From the NCBI GenBank assembly GCA_964347325.1, contig CAYFYA010000019.1:1-33424 (forward strand): 33,424 nucleotides of DNA, written 5' to 3'. Shown here piece after piece: positions 1 through 7,525 of the stretch. Source of the stretch: JAJISG01 sp964347325. Lineage in GTDB: Archaea > Thermoplasmatota > Thermoplasmata > RBG-16-68-12 > JAJISG01. The notes below the pieces were generated by a model. The model was not told where the DNA came from and did no database searches. It was given only the letters and a program-made list of their open reading frames with translations. The position numbers were made by a program, and so were the translations under genes. The first letter of the stretch is position 1. Each line of letters starts with the position of its first letter.

Positions 1-27
1 ACGACTCAATATTAGCCGTTTGTTTGA

Positions 28-101
28 TGGACCGAGCGGGATTCGAACCCGCGACTTCGGGCTTGCAAAGCCCGCGATCTTCCAGGCTGATCTATCGGCC
101 C
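28..101 (-). tRNA. tRNA-Ala (anticodon TGC)
   Basis: Read on the minus strand the gene folds as a full cloverleaf. The acceptor stem GGGCCGA pairs with TCGGTCC, the anticodon stem CGGGC/GCCCG encloses the loop TTTGCAA (anticodon TGC), and the T arm is GCGGGTTCGAATCCCGC. The discriminator base is A, and CCA is not encoded, so it must be added by the CCA-adding enzyme. No intron is visible. A TATA-like element (CTTTAAC, near 124-130) lies about 25 bases upstream of the 5' end. The fold is complete, so the call is firm. Confidence 0.95.
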
Positions 102-153
102 GCACTTCTCTAATCTGAGGGCGAGTTAAAGCATTGCCCGGCCCTGCGAGGGA

Positions 154-839
154 TCATCGGCCCACGAGAAGTCTCTCCGCTAGGAACTGGGGTAGACCCC
201 TCTTCATGACTTCCTGGTAGACTGCAGTCACATCGTAGGTCACGCGCTTCACGTCTGCCTTCAGCTTCTGAGTGTCCAAGAGCACCCAGGCTGCCCTGGG
301 GTCACCGTCTCGAGGTTGACCGACGCTCCCCGCATTCACGATCAGGCCGCGGGGGGTCTCGGATGCGTAGGGTACGTGGGTGTGGCCCATGACCAGCGCA
401 TCAGATCCCGCCTCCTCCAGAAGCATCGGAGTCGCTTGCTGAGGGTAGATGTACTCATCCTCATCCCGGGGACTGCCGTGGACAACCTTCAGCCTCAGGC
501 CAAGCCCCTCGGGCACTATCTCGGATGCGAGGCCTCTCAGGTACTCCATGGATTCCGACGTCATCGCCCCCCGCGTCCAGTCAACAGCCCTGGCCGCTTG
601 GGGATTGAACCACGAAGTGTCTCCAGTCACGACAGCCCTGTCGTGGTTGCCCCTGATGGACTCAATTCTTCTCGACCGTAGCAACCTGATGACCTCGTTC
701 GGGTAGGGGTTGTATCCCACCACGTCGCCAGCGTGAAGAACCGCCTCGACCCCCGTCTCCTCGATGACCTCAAGGACGGCCTCCAGCGCCGGCAGGTTCG
801 CGTGCACATCGGAGATGAGGGCTATGAGGACCGTATCAC
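154..839 (-). CDS. Metallophosphoesterase, YfcE/MJ0936-like, with an apparent 1-base frameshift near the start
   Basis: A calcineurin-like phosphoesterase of about 228 residues, probably a small cytoplasmic phosphodiesterase or nucleotide phosphatase; the substrate cannot be told. The metal-binding motifs appear in family order: SDVH, GDVVGY, GNHD, VHGSP and GHTH. The longest frame with a usual start begins at a GTG at 807 and would lose the Asp of the first metal motif. Reading further upstream in that frame gives VLIALISDVHANL with no ATG, GTG or TTG. A GTG at 839 lies about 27 bases from a TATA box (862-870) and would give M-I-R-V-L-I-A-L-I-S-D if one extra G were present in the GG at 831-832. 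I therefore place the start at 839 and treat the break as a sequence error or a very recent frameshift. The adjacent gene is divergent from the same promoter region. Confidence 0.8.
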
Positions 840-861
840 CGTCGACCCCAAGGTCAAAAGC

Positions 862-870
862 CTTTATATC
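862..870. promoter_or_regulatory. Shared TATA element between divergent genes
   Basis: The sequence TTTATATCC reads as GGATATAAA on the other strand. On the plus strand it sits about 25-28 bases before the ATG at 894, and on the minus strand about 27 bases before the GTG at 839. Both distances are those expected for leaderless archaeal transcripts, so one near-symmetric TATA box may serve both directions. Confidence 0.6.
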
Positions 871-893
871 CCCACTACTCGTGGCGAGAACGG

Positions 894-1463
894 ATGCTCA
901 GCTGCAAGTCCGTCGCGACCAGGACCATCATAACCAGCGACGGTCGCATCCTCGGCAGGGTGCGCACGGCCATGGTCGATGGGGAGTGGAGGATCCCTCT
1001 CTTCTCCCTCTTCCTCGAGAGGGAACTCTCACGCATGTTCCACCTCCGTCGCCCCCTCCTCGGGAACCCCAGGGCCTACATCGAGACGGGGGAGATCTCC
1101 GCCCTCAGCGACAACGTGGTCCTCAAGAGGAGACTCGACGAGCTTGAGGGCGAGGTGAGGACCAAGGGCGAGGGTCGGGAGGCAACGAAGCTGCTGGGAA
1201 GGCGAGTGGTGGGGGAGGGGGGCTACTACTTTGGTGACCTGGCGGACATGAGCTTGGACCAGGCGCACTGGAGAGTTTCAGATCTCCTAGTGGAGGTTCG
1301 GAAGAAGGCGGCCGATGACATGGGCTTTCCCTTGACTCTCTTCGGAACCTGCAACGCCAAGGTGCCCGTGAAACGGGTGGAGAGCGTCGAGAAACAGCTC
1401 TACCTCTCCATGGGGCCTGACGGCTTCAAGGAGTATATAATCAAGGAGAAGCCCCGGGAATAG
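894..1463 (+). CDS. PRC-barrel-like domain protein, function unknown
   Basis: A 189-residue protein. The start is an ATG about 25 bases after a TATA box with no room for a leader. The N-terminal part (about residues 10-60, TSDGRILGRVRTAMVDGEW) looks like the small beta-barrel of PRC-barrel proteins, and the second half (about 98-180, LLGRRVVGEGGYYFGDLAD) looks like a second similar unit joined by a charged linker. PRC-barrel proteins in archaea are linked to RNA metabolism, cell division and photosynthetic reaction-centre-like folds, but nothing here fixes a role. There is no signal peptide or membrane segment. It is followed 30 bases on by another metallophosphoesterase gene. The fold call is by eye and could be wrong; that the gene is real is well supported. 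Confidence 0.6.
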   Translation: MLSCKSVATRTIITSDGRILGRVRTAMVDGEWRIPLFSLFLERELSRMFHLRRPLLGNPRAYIETGEISALSDNVVLKRRLDELEGEVRTKGEGREATKLLGRRVVGEGGYYFGDLADMSLDQAHWRVSDLLVEVRKKAADDMGFPLTLFGTCNAKVPVKRVESVEKQLYLSMGPDGFKEYIIKEKPRE

Positions 1464-1493
1464 GGTTTTACAGCCCGCGCGCCATTCTCGAAC

Positions 1494-2201
1494 GTGGATG
1501 AGATCAAGGTCCGGCCAGGTGTCTACGCCTCCAGGGACTACGGGCTCTACTTGGAGGAGGAGAGGACCCTCGTGGTCGCGGACCTGCACCTGGGATTCGA
1601 GGGGGCCCTCCGGCGGCAGGGAGTCTCTCTGCCCCGCTTCCAGAAGAGGCACATGACGGAGCGGCTCGGGACCCTGCTAGAACGCTACGCCCCCGATGTC
1701 CTCGTGGTAGACGGGGACTTCAAGCACGAGTTCTCCCGAAACCTGAAGGAGGAGTGGCACGACGTCCTGGATGTTCTCGACTTCCTCGAGGGCAAGGCTG
1801 AGCTGGTCATGGTCCGAGGCAACCACGACAACTTCCTGAAGACCATCCTCAGCCGCAAGGGCCTGGAGCTTCAACAGTGCCACCAGGCCGGCCCCTTCAC
1901 CATCGCCCACGGGCATGAGATCGTCGACGTAGACGGACCTCTGGTCCTGGGCCACGAACACCCTTCCATGAGGCTGAGGGACAAGATCGGGGCAGCCGTC
2001 AGCCTGCCCTGCTTTGTCGCCACTGACAGGACCATCGTGCTCCCTGCCTTCAGCCCCCTGGCCTACGGCTCCGACATCCTCAGGGGGCCCTACCTATCAC
2101 CCATGCTTGACGGTGAATCGATGGGCGATGCAAGGCTCTTTGGCCTCGACGAGAAGCTGGGCATCATGGACTTCGGGAGGATCTCAGAGCTCCTTCAGTA
2201 G
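1494..2201 (+). CDS. Archaeal metallophosphoesterase (YkuE/PdeM-like)
   Basis: A 235-residue calcineurin-like phosphoesterase. Motifs in order are VVADLHLGFE, VVDGDFKHE, VRGNHDN, IAHGHE and LGHEHPS. The spacing and the DLHLGFE motif match the archaeal group related to bacterial ligase-associated phosphoesterases, which are presumed DNA-repair or nucleotide phosphodiesterases. The family's substrate is not settled. The start is a GTG; a weak TATA-like TTTTA lies at 1466-1470, about 25 bases upstream, so the message is probably leaderless. It is the second phosphoesterase of this fold within 2 kb, but the two differ too much to be recent duplicates. Confidence 0.85.
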   Translation: MDEIKVRPGVYASRDYGLYLEEERTLVVADLHLGFEGALRRQGVSLPRFQKRHMTERLGTLLERYAPDVLVVDGDFKHEFSRNLKEEWHDVLDVLDFLEGKAELVMVRGNHDNFLKTILSRKGLELQQCHQAGPFTIAHGHEIVDVDGPLVLGHEHPSMRLRDKIGAAVSLPCFVATDRTIVLPAFSPLAYGSDILRGPYLSPMLDGESMGDARLFGLDEKLGIMDFGRISELLQ

Positions 2202-2301
2202 CCCACCGGCGAGGATCCGTTTCTAATCCTGATCTCGCTGGGTCTCTGCAAGACGGGCGCTCCACCCGGGATGCCTTTTAGAATGTGGCAAGCATGGTCC
2301 A

Positions 2302-2826
2302 TTGGTGGTAGGGACGTCCGACTCAGTTGTTATTCGGCAGTACGGGCCCGCTGACCTGACGGCCTGTCGGGGTTTGTGGGTCGAACTGACTCAGTGGCAC
2401 CGCGACATCTATCGGGATCTCAAGATTGGCGGTTCGGACCCCGGTCGGCTCTTCGACGAGCATCTTGAACGCGTGGGTCCGGAGAACATCTGGGTCGCCG
2501 AGGTCTCCGGCCGAGTCGTCGGCCTGGCGGGGTTGATCCCAGACAAGGGCGAGCCTGAACTTGAACCGCTGGTGGTCAGCGAGACACATCGAAGATTGGG
2601 AATCGGGAGGAGGCTGGTGGAGGCCGTGATTGAGAAGGCCCGGGAGGGCGGGGCCCGGTTTCTCCGGGTCAGGCCGACCGCCCGAAACGAGCTGGCCCTT
2701 CGCGTCTTCCACGGCCTCGGGTTTGGCATACTGGGGCACATCGAGCTCTTGATGGACTTCAGTGAAGGAACACACGCAACGTGGCGGCGAGGGGAGGAGC
2801 TTGCTGGCGTTGAGTTCAAGGTCTAG
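2302..2826 (+). CDS. GNAT-family N-acetyltransferase
   Basis: A 174-residue acetyl-CoA-dependent transferase. The N-terminal strand VVIRQYGPADLTACRGLW is typical of the GNAT entry. Motif A, with the pyrophosphate-binding loop, is HRRLGIGRRLVEAVI at about residues 95-109, and the motif B region ARNELALRVFHGLGF follows at about 132-146. The substrate cannot be predicted. The start is TTG at 2302, with GTG one codon later; both lie about 25 bases after TTTTAGAA (2276-2283), which supports a leaderless start here. An earlier ATG at 2294 hits a stop in its frame at once. The C-terminal tail after residue 150 is charged and unremarkable. Confidence 0.85.
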   Translation: MVVGTSDSVVIRQYGPADLTACRGLWVELTQWHRDIYRDLKIGGSDPGRLFDEHLERVGPENIWVAEVSGRVVGLAGLIPDKGEPELEPLVVSETHRRLGIGRRLVEAVIEKAREGGARFLRVRPTARNELALRVFHGLGFGILGHIELLMDFSEGTHATWRRGEELAGVEFKV

Positions 2827-2936
2827 GGGGCAGGAGATGCTGAAACGATCCTGCCCAGCCCCGAGCGGCCGCCCTCGGCACCAACCCAACCTCCATAGCC
2901 TTATTAACGCCCCTCTGAATATGTGGCATCGATACC

Positions 2937-4052
2937 ATGCCCAAGAAGACCACCCTATCTCTCATCAAGGCCGACGTTGGGAGCATTGCCGGCCACCAGG
3001 TCGTGCATCCCCGGTTGGAGGAGCTAGCGCAGGAATCTCTGGAGGAAGCCAGATCCATGGGCGTCCTGGAGGACTTCTACGTAACCCACTGCGGAGACGA
3101 CCTGGAACTCATCATGACTCATCGTCTGGGAGTGGACAGCTCTAAGGTCCACGAACTGGCGTGGCTCACGTTCAAGAAGGCCGCCAAGGAGGCGGAATCG
3201 CTTCACCTCTACGGCGCGGGTCAGGATCTGCTGGTGGACGCCTTCTCCGGAAACGTCCGGGGCATGGGACCCGGCAGTGCGGAGCTGGAGTTCCAGGAGA
3301 GGCCCGCGGAGCCCGTGGCGATCTTCATGATGGATAAGACGGAGCCTGGGACCTTCAACCTCCCCATCTACCGGATGTTCGCCGACCCCTTCTGTGCCGC
3401 TGGCCTGGTCATCGACACCGCCATGCATGAAGGCTTCCGGTTCGAGGTCTGGGACATCAAGGCCTCCCGAAGGGTCTTCTTCGACTGCCCGGAGGAGATG
3501 TACGACCTCCTGGCCTTCATCGGGACCAAGGGCCACTACGTCATCAAGCGGGTCTACGCCCGCAGCGGCAAGGTGCCCAAAGACGAGGCCGTCGCCTCCG
3601 TCAGCACAGACAAGCTATCGCAGATTGCCGGGAAGTACGTCGGCAAGGACGATCCGGTGGCCCTGGTGCGATCTCAGTCAGGCCTGCCAGCCATGGGAGA
3701 GGTCCTTGAAGCGTGGTCGTGGCCTTTCCTGGCGGCTGGCTGGAACCGCGGAAGCCACACCGGTCCCGTCATCCCCGTGGGCATGAAGGATAACCGCGTG
3801 AGCCGCTTCGACGGCCCGCCCCGAGTCTTCGGCCTGGGGTTCCAGGTGTCGGATGCGAAGCTCATCGGCCCCGTGGACCTCTTCGACGACCCTGCCTTCG
3901 ACAACGTCAGGCGGGACGCGGCGGATCTGGCGGACTACATGCGCCGGCACGGCCCCTTCGAGCCCCACCGTCTCCCCATGGATGAGATGGAGTACACAAC
4001 CATGCCCCAGCTCATGGCAAAGGTCAAGGACCGCTGGGAGGACCTGGCTTAG
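2937..4052 (+). CDS. fbp: Fructose 1,6-bisphosphate aldolase/phosphatase (class V FBPase)
   Basis: A bifunctional gluconeogenic enzyme of 371 residues that joins dihydroxyacetone phosphate and glyceraldehyde 3-phosphate and then removes the C1 phosphate to give fructose 6-phosphate. The sequence follows the archaeal family from end to end. The metal-binding residues include D13 in IKADVGS and D54-D55 in THCGDDLEL. The conserved YGAGQDLL and SGNVRGMGPG follow, and GKYVGKDDP carries Y234 and K237, which correspond to the aldolase Tyr and Schiff-base Lys of the Sulfolobus enzyme. MRRHGPFEPHR closes the protein. The length is normal. A TATA-like CTTATTAA lies about 35 bases before the ATG. The triosephosphate isomerase gene lies next downstream on the same strand, a sensible metabolic pairing. 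Confidence 0.97.
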   Translation: MPKKTTLSLIKADVGSIAGHQVVHPRLEELAQESLEEARSMGVLEDFYVTHCGDDLELIMTHRLGVDSSKVHELAWLTFKKAAKEAESLHLYGAGQDLLVDAFSGNVRGMGPGSAELEFQERPAEPVAIFMMDKTEPGTFNLPIYRMFADPFCAAGLVIDTAMHEGFRFEVWDIKASRRVFFDCPEEMYDLLAFIGTKGHYVIKRVYARSGKVPKDEAVASVSTDKLSQIAGKYVGKDDPVALVRSQSGLPAMGEVLEAWSWPFLAAGWNRGSHTGPVIPVGMKDNRVSRFDGPPRVFGLGFQVSDAKLIGPVDLFDDPAFDNVRRDAADLADYMRRHGPFEPHRLPMDEMEYTTMPQLMAKVKDRWEDLA

Positions 4053-4180
4053 GACACTCCTGCACCAAGACAGCACTTAGGACCGCCAGATACAGTTCCC
4101 TGAGGCTTCCTGTGAGGAATCGCTCTCGGTGGACCGATGGAGGTGCCGCATTTTAAGAACAGCAGACCCATCGGACAGCC

Positions 4181-4855
4181 ATGAAGACCCCCCTCCTGAT
4201 TGTGAACTTCAAGGCCTACCGGGAGGCCCTGGGCCAGGAGGCCCTCAAGCTGGCTCGCCTCTGTGAGAAGCTGAGCTGGGACACTGGGAAGGCCATCGCC
4301 GTTTCCCCCTCATCCGCTGACCTGGGGGTCATAGCGGACCAGGTCAAGATTCCAGTCCTCGCCCAGCACTGCGACAACCTGCCCGCCGGGAGCTTCACGG
4401 GCTGGCTGCCCCCCGAGGCGGTGCGGGCGGCCGGGGCGTCAGGCACCATCCTGAACCATGCGGAGAAGCGCCTCGAGATCTCGGACCTGGAGGCCCTCAT
4501 TAGGAAGTGTGAGGTCTTCGGCCTGGAGACCGTCGTTTGCGCGGATAACCGCCTTGTGGCGAAGGCCTGCGCCGCCTTGGGGCCCAGTTACATAGCTATT
4601 GAACCACCCGAGCTCATAGGCGGGGGGGTGTCGGTTACGACGGCCCAGCCAGAGGTGATATCGGAGTCGGTGGAGGCCATCCACGACGTGGGACCAGAGG
4701 TAGGAGTCCTCTGCGGAGCTGGAGTCAAGACGGGACGGGACGTTTCGAAGGCCCTGGAGCTCGGCACCCAGGGAGTCCTGCTCTCGTCGGGCGTCGTGAA
4801 GGTGGAGAACCAAGAGGAGGTTCTGAGGGACCTCCTGTCAGGACTGGGCACCTAG
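4181..4855 (+). CDS. tpiA: Triosephosphate isomerase, archaeal short form
   Basis: A 224-residue TIM-barrel enzyme that interconverts dihydroxyacetone phosphate and glyceraldehyde 3-phosphate. N9 and K11 in VNFKAY form the substrate site, H93 in LNHAEKR is the electrophile, and E141 in IEPPELIG is the catalytic base. The phosphate-binding GAGVKTGRDV and SSGVVK loops close the barrel. Its length is typical of archaeal TIM, which is shorter than the bacterial form. The ATG is about 28 bases downstream of TTTTAAGA (4151-4158), so it is probably leaderless and transcribed on its own, although it supplies the substrates for the aldolase/phosphatase upstream. Confidence 0.97.
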   Translation: MKTPLLIVNFKAYREALGQEALKLARLCEKLSWDTGKAIAVSPSSADLGVIADQVKIPVLAQHCDNLPAGSFTGWLPPEAVRAAGASGTILNHAEKRLEISDLEALIRKCEVFGLETVVCADNRLVAKACAALGPSYIAIEPPELIGGGVSVTTAQPEVISESVEAIHDVGPEVGVLCGAGVKTGRDVSKALELGTQGVLLSSGVVKVENQEEVLRDLLSGLGT

Positions 4856-4892
4856 GATTCGCCTGAACGGCCGAAAGGTTGTATACGTGTAC

Positions 4893-4920
4893 GGGGACGC
4901 CTCATTAGGCGCTCCCTTTT
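4893..4920 (+). promoter_or_regulatory. Palindrome with a T-run in the leader of the PLD gene
   Basis: GGGGACGCCT, loop CATT, AGGCGCTCCC, then TTTT. The stem is 10 pairs with one A-C mismatch and one G-T pair. It lies just after tpiA, so it may be its terminator. It also overlaps the expected transcription start for the next gene, about 25 bases after GTATAC at 4880-4885, so it could instead be an operator. The sequence alone does not decide between these. Confidence 0.5.
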
Positions 4921-4930
4921 CCACGTCGTC

Positions 4931-7525
4931 ATGCGGGTGCTGGTGATTCTCCTCGTGCTGGCGACCCTGTCGCCGACAATGCTGTCGGTAGGATCGTCTC
5001 AGGAGGAGGCTTTTCTGGTGATCAACGAGGTTCTCTACAATCCTGTCGAGGGAGAGGAGGAATGGGTTGAGCTCTACAACGCCGGACCGGAGGCGAATCT
5101 CGAAGGGGTAAGGCTGAGCGATCAGGACGGCCACGACTATGACTTCCCGAGCCTCGTCTTTCCTACTGGGGCGTATCTCGTCCTCATGGTGGGCGATGGT
5201 GTGGACCGCGGCTTCGAGGATGGTCCCGCCGTGCTCCATATGAACTTCTCGTTCTCGATACTCAACAACGCTGGCGATGACGTCCTGTTGGAGGGCTACG
5301 GAGGCGTCCTCGACTTCATGAGCTACGGGGACGGATCCGGCGTGGACCCGCCTCCCCCGCCTCTGCCATGGGAAGGTTCCGCCGAGCCATCGCCCAAGGG
5401 GCAGTCACTCGCCCTCCAGCCCAATGGACTGGTGGATGCGCGTCCCCGGGACTGGTCATCCTCATTGCCGACTCCTGGACGCAGCAACGGGCCACAGTCG
5501 ATTCACGAGGTGCTGATCTCGGAGGTGTACTACCACACCTTCCGGGACGATGAGTATGTCGTACTGCACAACGCCGGGACGAGTGCGGTGAACCTGTCCC
5601 TCTGGAGGGTTACGGATGGAGAGGGGGGCTGGGGACTGCCGGAGGTCCCGCTCCTTCTGCCGGGTCGGCGATTCGTCATCTCGGCCAACGCCACCCTCCT
5701 TCTCGAAGATGCTGGGATCCTGTCGGACGTGTGTGAATCGGGGTGCCCCAGACTCCTCACTCCTCAGGGTAACTTCGTCATGGCAAACAGCGGGGACGAG
5801 GTGGAACTCTACGATCCCTACGGTCGGCTGGTCGACTCCTTTGTCTACGGATCATCGGGTGAGCGGAAGGGATGGGAAGGCGGGGGTGTACAACTCCTCC
5901 CCAGGGGATACGTGGCAAGGCGGCGGGATTCCGCTGGGACCTTCCAAGATACGGATTCCGCCCTGGACTGGGAATGGAGCAGGACCTTCAGACTCGGCCA
6001 GAGCTTCAGGGATATCGTCTCGATCAGAGATGCCTTGGTGAAGCCCTTCATCTCACCAGAGTCGAGCCTACAGCACCTGCTCAGCGTCCTCGACGCATCG
6101 ACAGAGACCATACTGATCTCCGGATTCAAGATGACGAGCTGGACCATCGCATCATCCCTGGTGGCGGCGCTGGAGCGGGGCGTCATGGTACACATAGGGC
6201 TGGAGGGAACTCCGCCTGGTGGGACGGACGAGGATCAGGAAGCGATTCTCTCCCTCCTAGTCTCCAAGGGTGCTTCGGTGCTACTCATGCATGCCGATGC
6301 CTCGGGGTTCCGCAGGTACGCCGCCCACCATGCCAAGTACGTAGTGGTCGACGAGACATGGGTCGTCCAAGGGTCGGAGAACTTCTCGGACAACGGATAT
6401 CCTCCCCGCGAAGAAGGGAACCGGGGCTGGGGGGTCGTCGTCCAAGCGCTCGCGGCGGCCCGTCTATTCACAGATCTCTTCTCAGAGGACTGGAACACGA
6501 GCAGGGGCGACATTCAGGTCTTCGGCGGGCCGCGACTCGTTCCAGTGTCTGGCGTCCCTGGCCCAATCCCTCACTTACCCCTGGACGACTTCAGCGCCGC
6601 TGACATCACGATCCTGCTCAGTCCGGACAACGCGGTCAGCAAGGAGGGCCTCATGCGGGTTTTGAAGGACGCAGCGAGTTCCATCGACGCCCAGGTCTTC
6701 TACCTCCGCTGGGACTGGGACGGACATCCTAATCCGTTGGTCGAGCTGCTGATCGACGCAGCGAGGAGGGGCGTGAGGGTCCGGTTGCTGCTCGACGGCA
6801 CATCCTACAACCTCGAGGGAAATGACGACAACGACGAGGCGGTCGCGAGGCTCAACCGGCTGGCTACCGAGGAGGGAATTCCGCTGGAAGCGAGACTCCT
6901 GGTGCCTGGTGTCGAGGGCGTGATTAAACTCCACAACAAGGGACTCCTGGTGGATGACGAGCTCGTCCTTACCTCCAGCATGAACTGGAACTATCACGGT
7001 GCCTTCGAGAACCGAGAGGTAGGTCTTCTCCTTCAGTCGCCCGACCTCGCGGAATTCTTCAGTGACGTCTTCGAGGGGGACTGGAGCCGTCAGCTGGAGC
7101 CGCTAACCGTCACAATCAACGGTCCTTCGGTGGTGGCGGTCGGAGAGGAGGCGACGTATGAGGCGGAGTTGTCGAGGGAAGCCTCCTCAGTAACCTACGC
7201 GTGGGATCTCCACGGCGACGGAACATGGGATGGCTTCGGCGAGAGGTTCTCCTTCAAGCCGGAGACTGCCGGCACCTACCTCTTACGCCTGAAGGCGGAG
7301 GATGGGTGGGGCATCTCGGCCGAGGCAGACGTTTCCGTCGTGGTCACGACGCTCCCCTCCTGGTTCATCAGCCCAGGGATTGGGATACTGGCGGGTGTCG
7401 CTAGCGGGGCCGCGGGTCTGCTATTGGTGAGAAAGTTGAGAACCAAGAGAGAACCTACTAATAGCGACCTTCCGCAAGGCAACGGGCGTGAAGAGCGGGG
7501 CTCAGATTTCGGCAGCGGAAATTGA
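4931..7525 (+). CDS. Secreted, membrane-anchored lamin-tail / phospholipase D / PKD protein
   Basis: An 864-residue surface protein. Residues 1-25 are a signal peptide. Two lamin-tail (LTD) domains follow at about 28-170 (VINEVLYNPVEGEEEWVELYN) and 193-345 (ISEVYYHTFRDDEYVVLHN). Two phospholipase D-type domains come next: the first has an HxK motif in HHAKYVVVDE with QGSENFSDNG after it (about 465-490), the second has KLHNKGLLVDD with TSSMNWNYHG (about 666-690). A PKD domain (YAWDLHGDGTWDG, about 720-805) precedes one membrane helix (about 811-833) and a short charged tail. PLD-fold pairs with LTD are commonly secreted nucleases or phosphodiesterases; I infer action on extracellular DNA or lipid. 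The last 38 bases overlap the next gene, which encodes a Cas4-like nuclease. Confidence 0.85.
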   Translation: MRVLVILLVLATLSPTMLSVGSSQEEAFLVINEVLYNPVEGEEEWVELYNAGPEANLEGVRLSDQDGHDYDFPSLVFPTGAYLVLMVGDGVDRGFEDGPAVLHMNFSFSILNNAGDDVLLEGYGGVLDFMSYGDGSGVDPPPPPLPWEGSAEPSPKGQSLALQPNGLVDARPRDWSSSLPTPGRSNGPQSIHEVLISEVYYHTFRDDEYVVLHNAGTSAVNLSLWRVTDGEGGWGLPEVPLLLPGRRFVISANATLLLEDAGILSDVCESGCPRLLTPQGNFVMANSGDEVELYDPYGRLVDSFVYGSSGERKGWEGGGVQLLPRGYVARRRDSAGTFQDTDSALDWEWSRTFRLGQSFRDIVSIRDALVKPFISPESSLQHLLSVLDASTETILISGFKMTSWTIASSLVAALERGVMVHIGLEGTPPGGTDEDQEAILSLLVSKGASVLLMHADASGFRRYAAHHAKYVVVDETWVVQGSENFSDNGYPPREEGNRGWGVVVQALAAARLFTDLFSEDWNTSRGDIQVFGGPRLVPVSGVPGPIPHLPLDDFSAADITILLSPDNAVSKEGLMRVLKDAASSIDAQVFYLRWDWDGHPNPLVELLIDAARRGVRVRLLLDGTSYNLEGNDDNDEAVARLNRLATEEGIPLEARLLVPGVEGVIKLHNKGLLVDDELVLTSSMNWNYHGAFENREVGLLLQSPDLAEFFSDVFEGDWSRQLEPLTVTINGPSVVAVGEEATYEAELSREASSVTYAWDLHGDGTWDGFGERFSFKPETAGTYLLRLKAEDGWGISAEADVSVVVTTLPSWFISPGIGILAGVASGAAGLLLVRKLRTKREPTNSDLPQGNGREERGSDFGSGN

